This document shows positions 47,001 to 52,311 of a stretch of DNA of 52,548 nucleotides, in pieces. This stretch comes from a virus. The stretch spans positions 1 to 52,548 of the IMG/VR virus record IMGVR_UViG_3300025000_000022; one strand, given 5' to 3'. Under the pieces are notes generated by a model that saw only the letters and a list, made by a program, of their open reading frames with translations, searched no databases and was not told the origin of the DNA. How positions within the stretch are numbered: the first letter of the stretch is position 1; every line of letters starts with the position of its first letter. Made by a program: the position numbers and the translations under genes.

Positions 47001-48057
47001 TCATCAATAAAGCTGGAAAGAAATTTTCAAAACTTTTATTCATACTAGTTAAAGTTTGTTTTAACATTGATGGAATAAATGCAGATACTATTTTGGTAGA
47101 TAAAAAACTTATAGGTGATGCGGCTAAAAATTTTAATTGATCTTTATCTGATAACATATATTTTAACTGAGATAAAATCATATCTTGATCTACAGCTGCA
47201 CCAAATTGTTTTTTAACTAAATTAGCATAACCGGATAAATTTAATCCACCTTTAGATAAAAAAACTGATTCCATTGGATCAACTTTTTCTTTAACAACTT
47301 TCTCTTCAGATGAACCTTTTTTCATTTGATTATGAATATTATTAAATGCATTTAAACTTTCTTCATAATATTTAAAAGTTGTACTTATATATCTGGTCAT
47401 TGATTCACTTTGAAAATTAACAAGTAGGCTTAAATTATCATTTATTGCACTTAATCCTCTATTTAAATCTTCACCAAGTTTTCTATTTATCATCATATGA
47501 TTAGTAGCTAAAGATATAGATATTTTATCACTAGCTTGAGTTGTATTATATATAGCTTCAGTTTGTCTTTCTACAGCTTTGACCATAGGATTATTTCTAT
47601 TAATATTAGAAGAAACAATTACTCTATTAATAGTAGGTGAACCACTTTCAGATGTTGTTTCAGAAGATACTTTATAATCATCATTTTCAAAATTTAATTC
47701 ATCACCAAATTCAAAATCTATATCATCTTTAAATATTTCATTCTGTCTATCTTTATTATATATTTTACCTGACTTAATATCTTTTAAAGCATTTTTTATT
47801 GCCGTTTGACCTATATTAATATATTCATTCTTAACCATTTGATCTGATAATTTTTTACTTAAAGATTTACTTTGTCTTAAATCATTATAGAAATTTTTAA
47901 ATGTTTCGGTATTACTTTTAATAAAATCTATTGGTGCTGGAATCATTTCTTCAATTAATTCAGTTGTAGTATATCCTAAGGATTTACCAACATTTTTAAA
48001 CCAATTTAAAGCTGTAGGTGATTTAGATTTAATTTTAGTTCTATTTTTTATCTCCAA
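38092..48057 (-). CDS. Tape measure protein with C39 peptidase and lysozyme domains
   Basis: 3,321 aa, ATG at 48057 after AAAGGAG. Sets tail length and passes into the cell with the DNA. Mostly helical. Residues ~900-1220 carry repeats of LFG...DG.R.GG, the last three with a glycine-zipper (FLPGGPLGGAIVG, FLPGGPIGGALFG, LLPGGPLGGALLG), plausibly membrane-interacting. Basic disordered segments (RTGGRRRGRPNPKP, RTGGSRRRGKK) near 1500-1550; hydrophobic helices ~1640-1830. Residues ~2680-2850 are a C39-type peptidase: YYSQYDDRWG, catalytic Cys in ARGCGPTSMAM, His in GGHYVVAVG, Asp in LINDPRG. Residues ~2940-3130 are a lysozyme-like domain with SESSGDY, SIGILQWRGN. Together they would cut peptide and glycan at the infection site. 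At 0.3 nm per residue the helical part would predict a tail of several hundred nm. Confidence 0.93.
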   Translation of the reverse strand: MEIKNRTKIKSKSPTALNWFKNVGKSLGYTTTELIEEMIPAPIDFIKSNTETFKNFYNDLRQSKSLSKKLSDQMVKNEYINIGQTAIKNALKDIKSGKIYNKDRQNEIFKDDIDFEFGDELNFENDDYKVSSETTSESGSPTINRVIVSSNINRNNPMVKAVERQTEAIYNTTQASDKISISLATNHMMINRKLGEDLNRGLSAINDNLSLLVNFQSESMTRYISTTFKYYEESLNAFNNIHNQMKKGSSEEKVVKEKVDPMESVFLSKGGLNLSGYANLVKKQFGAAVDQDMILSQLKYMLSDKDQLKFLAASPISFLSTKIVSAFIPSMLKQTLTSMNKSFENFFPALLMKANRMVGSDNPILNFLGQVFGINVKQKSSVDLSQYDKGAVPFDGQTRKSITEVIPGYLRKILAALNGKEEVGFDYDKGIFNSMDSMKKDFQSTVNRTVLNSFSDVMSEIKDKANAFNIQNDEERKKFNKDLESFFLKLPTLNKLVNPVRTKDKSGANINELKNVHDFGSEEMNNFFRQIVLSLNKGDIQKMFGADVLNARKNKEKIFTDMENDPLRYNAAILNNQLSFDDHIKRNKNNRNQFEVKKGFGVLSRTDQFGKSDLDYFRDIKEILLRGIKVFPVTQLINPDGSVSQPSFEYHDRQLRRMRTQERERDRKFKVKPQQDIEITPELERINRQQGKKIVNRLSNSDITAEEMRDQIRIFDEQRRSDSERDRRQQSGWLGSFISGDMQTKYNLLREKVRDIFNTPAKLLNTVFKKIDNSMFKIIFGDDESGNSSFLNRSWALMQSKFQTMTEWFKDKIFTPIRESLFGPNGFITKLKDSEFFKGVKSNFSKLTDFLFGLKDSTGKRKGGMFSDTSNHLLDIFDNAKYYFTGKAYINRSGVSFPSNNKSVFGELKSMFSGFKNTITSYLFGRRNQDGNIQEKGVLSTAVNSIKDGFQNFSDAIFGPRKIGGKDNKNYVIVGDLFKKFKERLPKALSFGIVGAGSGLLMGGKLGLLGSLFLPGGPLGGAIVGTTVGFLSQSDKFKDWLFGPKDINGTRIGGYVTKKTQEFFKKNKVGIVGGATLGALKSILGFGFLPSFFLPGGPIGGALFGVGVSMLASSEKFKKFMFGDLKADGTRLGGIAEKVFGKVDKAKAKKMFGNVSAGILGGAGIGLITSKFGLLGAALLPGGPLGGALLGAAAGIALSSEKWKKALFGEFDEETQLRKGGILGKVINWTNLEVLQPFKIKLQEINLNVKEWFTRSIANPFLNAIDPIKHEIKLMIRSLKDNFVEGWTSFKTFIGDVFEKHVGVPFGKFMEDRVMKPLRGFMSKILGGIGRIVGSIVSAPFKGMEGLSKGLTKKHMQAGLDAYVEEGWNDLLDFKGRRERKERMGFFGGLKKFKDIYFNRQARADARNSSQGAPYAKQLEIDRQKREDDANAEFGSKREEIRKMWSAWRDRKRAGINNNYDNFSPDGKVVRGQYSSPEERRNEQMSSNPINDTTNNINNRTGGRRRGRPNPKPVNDQSVIILPGSIQQGDTSSIVDDVTDVINKRTGGSRRRGKKSTTSPTNQPNINQQQTEDSSISQPTISQITQPTKKTSIGRIKSKDELIIQIAGDVRTIAKEVNGQLDGVGGNVYKIRKLIQSQQGISDEDLSGSSNRDRVGLLGKVRKMLYKPIDTIKEKVMGSIQFVTDKITSVGKKIFDFSKTILVTVPKQIFSTMYNIGSEILSIGKETFLTIVKLPGQLLNLFAQTTKIFAESVKMIAPAIGETLKGVAKLFSGTMGMIAESMIGIGKGIGQVAYGIGEAIGSTISTFTKGLMSIVPVVGDFLLTSTKMIMDFGFGVMKSVGGLLTSATKSLFKIATSPLRFAADLIGRSMGINRSEMYITGGIIDVVRQIGDNKSNLTNNIKGTSISNNIITPVKIVGSDRPIPVYFNINQSQQRNSSFNVPGLPPGLKNMGSDISSSLLGALNLFDNQNDIEEENRQKERNKESELQQDQKDVSRKTAGFLIAQNNLRNEKDFTRNNEVKQTSLLQRIADTTKSQHDSWLSIFGSKGLLTAGLLLLIPYLKDIIQWIKGKFPSIPEIGNGIINLGEKNDESRQDVDENGVTNKKIINGQYRESLVKGGLITARRHGSKIVNSLAGVTDKIKNSNFTKNIVKYGSNLKNAFSTPNVVRNGAIDVSFKVTDETGKIVKEVTVNDSNKIIQAIKNTFERFFNNSFVKNKLGPAAAKISSTIINTVTKVLNYKSMFKYMGKLSMAFLKTGAKIFAAPVIISWDLATGAYEASRIFKVREESIDTKMRIASSITKSLVGFFPVIDILSEIFNEQTGTSLKQYVATTIYSILASSEELKKLEMNEKVFEEDKDKYNKENNTNLSLNAFNDKQNKTFFQKFISNPLSKVKNDFSTLYNKSSFGDFTNNFSIDKTRSNLGLFDDSKVSSTQRVLSGISGFVESSTLGYIKSEKVGRILETGRVNIVDGVTKFTDSIKDGWNNAVTGVKKSWSETKNDISNWMKDTNTTLGKLFGFKDDNGDDVSFTTQFNKKYDEILKGVRDSWNDISEGARTYWNSTKDFVAEKWKKLTEKLPKAFENFDKWLGSLLGFKDNKGNAISVTDFASNKVEILINKVTESSTINQIKEARKQGKSNEYITNQLVKQGYSTNKINLLLGGNGSESKGGFGEEPNQLNNFAYYSQYDDRWGKSKYDLSSGHSIHPTLSARGCGPTSMAMVVSQLTGKRYEPPQLAKIAQDGGYSTNDGTTWGYFNKVAKDFSLDTSTINPSNTMNYLNNGMPVILSGKRDKYPLTESPFTPGGHYVVAVGRDANGNVLINDPRGPKFSKLYNFDKVTKEARQGWAFSYNGGTLPPNIVSSDNNNELNSGTNKKLTTLDLFAKMTEAFTLYNENLMNGTNKLVSWDEEGKSNDFNVSITNDSNNSLTNFIPKTLQESILKKTLELSVGSESSGDYTSSNNDRNASTGATISPSIGILQWRGNNAKSLMQRMYEQLPGNSEANYFANQVNWGNQSPWSESQRARLKKFLRDNISVSQKVQNDMALSYIRDTNLAPVYKYGVDTNKIKDPRSIAFLADFANTGPNLVKTFLAKYNPDNGGKSEFEHFMDEFKNKSYWGNKGIYSSRIKNTYSKLSGWTPEVGGNGNFSIQSNFNKTSGGFGEDSNIIFNNNSSNSNKFSGGLGDLTSSVLNKYKSTKIRYNRNIFESLNNRMGEYINNSNSQNSNISLNELITVLKEIAINTNTTSKGIAEIANKDLIVNISNNNNNEEKGNNQVNNINVNSQQPKNTFVTPFFQSMNEKSNNNGNSKEQREYEIAKKIAGGRTL

Positions 48058-48093
48058 TTTAGTTTACAACTCCTTTCGTTAAAATTAATTGTT

Positions 48094-48105
48094 TAAATTA
48101 ATGTT
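48094..48105 (-). promoter_or_regulatory. Putative late-type promoter box AACA-N6-TA
   Basis: Minus strand AACATTAATTTA, 37 bp before the tape measure ATG. Confidence 0.55.
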
Positions 48106-48146
48106 TTTTCATTAAACAAAGACCATAATATAAAAAATATTATATT

Positions 48147-48158
48147 TATATATTATTA
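48147..48158 (+). promoter_or_regulatory. Putative early-type promoter TATATATTATTA
   Basis: Full match, 45 bp before the start at 48203; divergent to the late-type box at 48094-48105. Confidence 0.65.
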
Positions 48159-48202
48159 TTTTAATAATCACTGAAATATTAAATGTTGGATAAGGAGAAT
48201 AA

Positions 48203-48634
48203 TTGTTACATATGAAAAATAATAAAAAAATTTTTTGTATAGAAAAAGACAAAAATGTTAATATTAATGAACTTATTAATAAAACTTTACTTCAAATTAT
48301 TTTCACTAATAACCAAAGAAAAATAGTTTTTTATTGTTCCGATGGAACAATATATAGTATGTATCATGAACGTGATTGTTGTGAAATTGTTTATATAGAA
48401 GATATAATCGGTGACACTAAAAATTTAATTAATTCACCAATTTTAATGGCAGAAAAAATAACTAATTCAGGTTATAAAAATAAAAAAGAAACACGTTATA
48501 CATGGACATTTTATAAATTTGCAACTATAAAAGATTATGTAACTATCAGATGGTATGGTTACTCTAACGGTTATTATTCTGAAGAAGTTAGTTTTAAACA
48601 AATAACCAAATTAATTTTAAGGAGTTGTTTTTAA
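48203..48634 (+). CDS. DUF7448-like phage protein
   Basis: 143 aa, TTG at 48203 because AAGGAG at 48192-48197 is 5 bases away; an ATG at 48212 would be 14 away. Core lines: YCSDGTIYSMYHERDCCEIVYIEDIIGD, SPILMAEK, then YTWTFYKFATIKDYVTIRWYGYSNGYYSEEVSF. This is a common phage/bacterial protein of unknown function that I recall as DUF7448. The conserved MYHexDCCE and RWYG.SNGYYS suggest a binding or catalytic site. Early-type promoter. It overlaps the next start by one base (TAATG). Confidence 0.75.
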   Translation: MLHMKNNKKIFCIEKDKNVNINELINKTLLQIIFTNNQRKIVFYCSDGTIYSMYHERDCCEIVYIEDIIGDTKNLINSPILMAEKITNSGYKNKKETRYTWTFYKFATIKDYVTIRWYGYSNGYYSEEVSFKQITKLILRSCF

Positions 48635-48978
48635 TGAATCAAGATTGTTCTGTAAAAATTAAATTATTAGAATGTGAATTTAATGAAATACAAAATATTT
48701 TATTAAAATTAGATATAAATTTAAAAAATTTAGTTAATACTTCCATAAGAGCAGCCCTTTATGATATAAATAACAAAGGTTATTATATGAGAACTGATAA
48801 ATTTTCAATTGATAAAAGAACTAAACTATACAGTTTAAAGATTAAATTAAATTTATATAAACAATTACAAGAAATTAGTAATAATATTGATTTAAACATT
48901 AGAAGTTTAATTAGAGATATATTGTTAATATATCCTAAGTTAATTTATGAATATAAACAATTTATATTAATAAAATAA
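48634..48978 (+). CDS. Hypothetical helical protein, 114 aa
   Basis: ATG at 48634 chosen over an in-frame TTG at 48625 because AAGGAG then has a spacing of 10, and the stop of the previous gene overlaps it. Helical and basic (KLYSLKIKLNLYKQLQEISNNIDLNIRSLIRDIL). Coupled to the DUF7448-like gene. No family recognised. Confidence 0.68.
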   Translation: MNQDCSVKIKLLECEFNEIQNILLKLDINLKNLVNTSIRAALYDINNKGYYMRTDKFSIDKRTKLYSLKIKLNLYKQLQEISNNIDLNIRSLIRDILLIYPKLIYEYKQFILIK

Positions 48979-49021
48979 ATATTATTAGTTTGTCTGTTCA
49001 AATAGATAAAGAAAATATACT

Positions 49022-49029
49022 TATATTAT
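49022..49029 (+). promoter_or_regulatory. Putative early-type promoter core TATATTAT
   Basis: Core of the box only, 34 bp before the ATG at 49064. Confidence 0.4.
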
Positions 49030-49063
49030 AATCGAAATACATTAAATAAAAGGAGGAATAAAA

Positions 49064-49504
49064 ATGAATAATGTTCTTATTGAAAAAGACTGTAAAATTG
49101 TTGATGTAGTTAAAGATAAAGAAAATGAAGTGGATTGGGAAGATATAAGTATTATGCAAACTTTGTCTGAAGAGTTTATTAAAAAATTTAAAAATAGAGT
49201 AAATTGGAGTAGTATAAGTTATAATCAAACTTTATCTGAAGACTTTATTAGAGAGTTTGAAGATAGAATTAATTGGGGATTTATAAGTTGTAAACAAACT
49301 TTATCTGAAGACTTTATTAGAGAGTTTGAAGATAGATTATGTTGGGAGGATATAAGTTTTTATCAAACTTTGTCTGAAGAGTTCATTAGAGAATTTCAGG
49401 ATAAAGTTGATTGGGATATTATAATTCGTAAACAAATTTTATCTGGAGACTTTATTAGAGAGTTTATAAATTTAAATAGAATAAAGTTAGCTAGGAGATT
49501 ATAA
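49064..49504 (+). CDS. 23-residue-repeat protein, short (probably truncated) copy
   Basis: 146 aa, ATG at 49064 after AAAAGGAGG. Header EKDCKIVDVVKDKENEVDW, then five units of W..IS..QTLSEDFIREFEDR.. (period 23). The protein ends in INLNRIKLARRL, off the repeat register, and a further unit SFYQTLSEEF follows right after the stop at 49505-49555. This is a frame-shifted end. Likely a helical solenoid binding another protein. Similar repeats occur in other large viruses as I recall. Confidence 0.75.
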   Translation: MNNVLIEKDCKIVDVVKDKENEVDWEDISIMQTLSEEFIKKFKNRVNWSSISYNQTLSEDFIREFEDRINWGFISCKQTLSEDFIREFEDRLCWEDISFYQTLSEEFIREFQDKVDWDIIIRKQILSGDFIREFINLNRIKLARRL

Positions 49505-49557
49505 AGTTTTTATCAAACTTTGTCTGAAGAATTCAAAAGACAAAATTATTTATAAAT
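49505..49557 (+). pseudogene. Leftover repeat unit after the short repeat gene
   Basis: Directly after the TAA, AGTTTTTATCAAACTTTGTC plus GAAGAATTC repeats the DNA at 49356-49384. The code is SFYQTLSEEFKRQNYL then stop. It shows that the upstream gene once had at least one more repeat. Confidence 0.7.
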
Positions 49558-49568
49558 ATATATTATAA
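49557..49568 (+). promoter_or_regulatory. Putative early-type promoter TATATATTATAA
   Basis: 11 of 12 match, 39 bp before the ATG at 49607. Confidence 0.6.
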
Positions 49569-49606
49569 TTAAGATAATTAATAAAAAATTAAAGGGATGA
49601 ATTAAA

Positions 49607-50299
49607 ATGAGTATTTTTATTGAGAAAAACGGTAAAATTGTTGATGTAATTGAAGGAAAAGAAAATGAAGTTAGTTGGAAAGATATATCTATTGTCCCAT
49701 ACTTATCTGAAGATTTCATTAGAAAATTTCAAGATTTGGTGGATTGGGAAGGGGTAAGTGTTTTTCAATCTTTATCTAAAGATTTTATTAGAGAATTTCA
49801 AGATAAAGTGGATTGGAAAAGGATAGTTCGGATCTTATCTAAAGATTTCATTAGAGAATTTCAAGATAAAGTGGATTGGAGAGAGATATATATTAGTCAA
49901 ATCCTATCCGAAGATTTTATTAGAGAGTTTCAAGATAAAGTGGATTGGTTATGGATAATTAAAGGTCAAAAATTATCTGAAGACTTTATTAAGGAATTTA
50001 AAGATAAGGTTGATTGGAAATTAATAAGTTTTTATCAAAACTTATCCGAAGATTTTATTAGAGAGTTTCAAGATAAAGTAGATTGGAGAATTGTATCTCG
50101 TACACAGACTTTATCTGAAGATTTCATCAGAGAGTTTCAAGATAAGGTTGATTGGAAATTAATAAGTTTTAATCAAATCCTATCCGAAGATTTCATCATA
50201 GAATTTAAAGATAAAGTGGATTGGATAATTATATCTTATAGACAGACTTTATCTGAAGATTTCATTAAGAAATTTAAAGACAAATTAAATATTAAATAA
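49607..50299 (+). CDS. 23-residue-repeat protein, long copy
   Basis: 230 aa, ATG at 49607. Header IEKNGKIVDVIEGKENEVSW as in the short copy, then nine units W..IS..Q.LSEDFIREFQDKVD. The third unit is 2 residues short (WKRIVRILSKDF). Units are nearly identical in DNA as well (TTTCAAGATAAAGTGGATTG repeated), which points to expansion by slippage or unequal crossing. The conserved part is the helix LSEDFIREFQDKVDW; variable positions after W would face the ligand. Early-type promoter; target unknown. Confidence 0.78.
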   Translation: MSIFIEKNGKIVDVIEGKENEVSWKDISIVPYLSEDFIRKFQDLVDWEGVSVFQSLSKDFIREFQDKVDWKRIVRILSKDFIREFQDKVDWREIYISQILSEDFIREFQDKVDWLWIIKGQKLSEDFIKEFKDKVDWKLISFYQNLSEDFIREFQDKVDWRIVSRTQTLSEDFIREFQDKVDWKLISFNQILSEDFIIEFKDKVDWIIISYRQTLSEDFIKKFKDKLNIK

Positions 50300-50314
50300 A
50301 TTTATAAAAATATA

Positions 50315-50359
50315 TATACATGTTGGTACAGAAAAATGTACCAACATGTATATTTTTTT
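50315..50359. terminator. Bidirectional terminator
   Basis: Perfect 16-bp stem (50315-50330 with 50337-50352), 6-base loop, T7. Lies between the repeat gene and the end of the beta gene. Confidence 0.9.
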
Positions 50360-51305
50360 ATTTCTCATCATAAATATTTTTTAACTTTCTTTTTAATTCT
50401 ATTAATACTTTATTACCAAACATTGATAAAATAACAGATGGGGTCATTCTATTCATTACTGCTCCTGGAGCAACTACTGAAGATATTTCTTCATCTGGTC
50501 TAAATAATGAGTATGGTTCATAACCTTCAGGAATAACTTCACCAACAATAGATTTTAATGCAGTAAAGAAACATATTTTATCGCCAACACCAACTGTATC
50601 TTTATATTTAATATAAAATATTATTAAAACTCCTGAATTAACTGTATGACCTTTAACTTTACCATCTTTAGTTTCAATCTTACCAACTGGCTCATTTAAC
50701 ATTATACCGCATTTATAAACAGAGTCAGATTTATCATATTTATTAATAATTTTCTTTTTCTTATTAATTCTGTCATAATAATTAGTAACAATCTTTTTCA
50801 ATGTTGGAGATAGTTCTTCAACATCTACAGTTGAATATACTTTGATATCTTCAATTACACCAGAATATTTAGTTTTAATGGGTGTTTTACCCATTGCTTT
50901 AATTTCTTCTTTTAATTCATTACCAACATTTGAAAGAAATTTATTTAATGAATCATCTTTAAAAGAAACTTCAAATCTAATTAATTCATCACCAACACTA
51001 ACATTTTGACCTATTTCAACTATATAATCAACATTAGCATTTTTACCTAAGACAACAGGTTTTTCCATAACAATTTCTGTTGCCATATCTTCACTTAATT
51101 TCTTACTAACAAATGTAGAATCTTCATATGTTGAATAAGAGGACATACAAGCAATTTTCTGTAATGAACCAATATTGAATCTGTTACCATATAATTTACT
51201 ATTACTAAAAAAATTACTATCATAAGCCAATATATCTTTTTTCTTTATTTTTTGCCCAACTTTTAAATCACATGATAATTTATTTGATAAAAAAAAACCT
51301 CCAGC
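50358..51305 (-). CDS. RNA polymerase beta subunit C-terminal half, last exon
   Basis: 316 codons to the stop at 50358. After splicing it reads AGGFFLSNKLSCDLKVGQKIKKKDILAYDSNFF...YEDSTFVSKKLSEDM, parallel to the beta segment [20 protein letters not shown]. Later KYKDTVGVGDKICFFTALKSIVGEVIP corresponds to VGDKLAGRHGNKG.IS, and PDEEISSVVAPGAVMNRMTPSVILSMFGNK to the segment ending in the NPLGVPSRMNIGQ region. The unspliced frame opens with TTG at 51230, which has no ribosome site and would skip the first 25 codons. The chain lacks the C-terminal clamp part of bacterial beta, as usual for split jumbo-phage subunits. Confidence 0.9.
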   Translation of the reverse strand, partial: AGGFFLSNKLSCDLKVGQKIKKKDILAYDSNFFSNSKLYGNRFNIGSLQKIACMSSYSTYEDSTFVSKKLSEDMATEIVMEKPVVLGKNANVDYIVEIGQNVSVGDELIRFEVSFKDDSLNKFLSNVGNELKEEIKAMGKTPIKTKYSGVIEDIKVYSTVDVEELSPTLKKIVTNYYDRINKKKKIINKYDKSDSVYKCGIMLNEPVGKIETKDGKVKGHTVNSGVLIIFYIKYKDTVGVGDKICFFTALKSIVGEVIPEGYEPYSLFRPDEEISSVVAPGAVMNRMTPSVILSMFGNKVLIELKRKLKNIYDEK

Positions 51306-51521
51306 CGTTTAAATTCATATTGTTCGTTAAACAATACAGTTCTCTTATGAACTTCCCTAACTTTCATTAGGATACTAGACTATATCTTCATCTCATAGAG
51401 ATGCTTCCTATTTCGATTTAAGGGATTCTCACCCACTCACTTGAGCCCTACTCCTATTGCTTATTTCAAAGCTAAAGGATAGTCGTTGAACCTTTCTCAT
51501 AGTATTTTATTATTTTTCATT

Positions 51522-51533
51522 TATATATTATTT
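51522..51533 (+). promoter_or_regulatory. Putative early-type promoter TATATATTATTT inside intron D
   Basis: 11 of 12 match, antisense to the intron, 34 bp before the ATG at 51567. Confidence 0.62.
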
Positions 51534-51566
51534 ATGTAATATAAAAAAGAAAGGAATGATATATTT

Positions 51567-51911
51567 ATGCCTATCACTTACAAAGATATTTTAATGAATG
51601 GTATTAAAGAATTAGATACAGAATATAGTTCTAAAGAATCCATAGATATAACTAAAAAGTTCTTTGAACAAAGATTTCATAATGAGTTAAAACAATACAA
51701 CGGGGATACCGAAAAAGCTACAGACGAATTTATCACCCGTAGAAATTTAGAACTTTTTAGATACTATATCGAAGAAACTTTCTTATTATATGATGAATTA
51801 TATAATAAGAAAAATCCTGAAGAAATGAATAAACTATATTCTATTAGAGCTTCTCTTCGTGACATTCATAATTGTCTTTGTCATGTAATGAAAGGTAAAG
51901 AATATTGTTAA
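51567..51911 (+). CDS. Intron-resident antisense protein, 114 aa
   Basis: ATG at 51567 after GAAAGGA. All-helical and acidic (ESIDITKKFFEQRFHNELKQ, NLELFRYYIEETFLLYDELY, RASLRDIHNCLCHVMKGKEYC). No LAGLIDADG, GIY-YIG, HNH or PD-(D/E)XK pattern, so it does not look like a homing endonuclease. It has its own promoter and terminator within the intron loop and opposes the beta transcript. Function unknown. Confidence 0.75.
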   Translation: MPITYKDILMNGIKELDTEYSSKESIDITKKFFEQRFHNELKQYNGDTEKATDEFITRRNLELFRYYIEETFLLYDELYNKKNPEEMNKLYSIRASLRDIHNCLCHVMKGKEYC

Positions 51912-51919
51912 AATTAGTT

Positions 51920-51958
51920 TAAAAGAGTTGTAATTTTTATAGCTCTTTTATTTTTTTT
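51920..51958 (+). terminator. Terminator of the intron-resident gene
   Basis: 8-bp stem (51920-51927 with 51943-51950) and eight T. Confidence 0.7.
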
Positions 51959-52079
51959 ACTATGAGACTTAGCTGCGGATTACTCAATCTTTTTATTATA
52001 TAATAAAAAGCTCTAAGAGCCTCCCCGACAATTAAAGAAGATTCATATATATGTCACCACATATATGGGCATTTAGTTT

Positions 52080-52311
52080 ACCATTTTTTACTACTTTAGG
52101 ACTAGTATCAATTGCTTTAGTTTCTCCATTTTTATATTTAATAATAACTAAACCAGTTTCATTATTAATCTCAACAACTTCACCATCATCTTTAGCAACA
52201 ACAGAAAAATCATCAGATAAATGATATTGAATAACTTGTTCAACCCCATTAGATAGTAAAACAGGAGATTGTTTTACTACAGGCACGATATGTTTTGATT
52301 GCTTTACACTC
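52080..52311 (-). CDS. RNA polymerase beta subunit, internal exon
   Basis: 77 codons plus a first base completing a codon from an exon outside the window. Reads SVKQSKHIVPVVKQSPVLLSNGVEQ and DDFSVVAKDDGEVVEINNETGLVIIKY, closely parallel to E. coli beta [20 protein letters not shown]...[25 protein letters not shown]. If the outside exon ends in AT, the split codon is Met, as in the family line NMQRQAVP. Ends KVVKNG before intron D. The in-frame GTG at 52286 is not a real start. Confidence 0.88.

Larger units (their letters stand above)
51306..52079 (-). ncRNA. Group I intron D in beta gene, carrying an antisense gene
   Basis: 774 nt, minus strand, family 1. From the 5' end: AAACTAAATGCCC, AATTGTCGGGGAGGC, AATCCGCAGCTAAG, then a ~460-bp insert, then GTTCAACGACTATCC and GAAGATATAGTC (51378-51389), ending in G. 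Exon phases (GGT | GCT) rejoin KVVKNG-AGGFF in frame. The insert replaces the small P6 loop of the sister introns and holds a plus-strand gene with promoter and terminator, so the core can still fold. Confidence 0.87.

Noticed and set aside
49133-50290. CRISPR-like array from regularly spaced near-identical DNA repeats
   Set aside because: The period is 69 bp in one open frame and the whole unit is coding; there are no separate spacers.
51567-51911. Intron-encoded homing endonuclease
   Set aside because: No known endonuclease motif, and the orientation is antisense; only the location fits.
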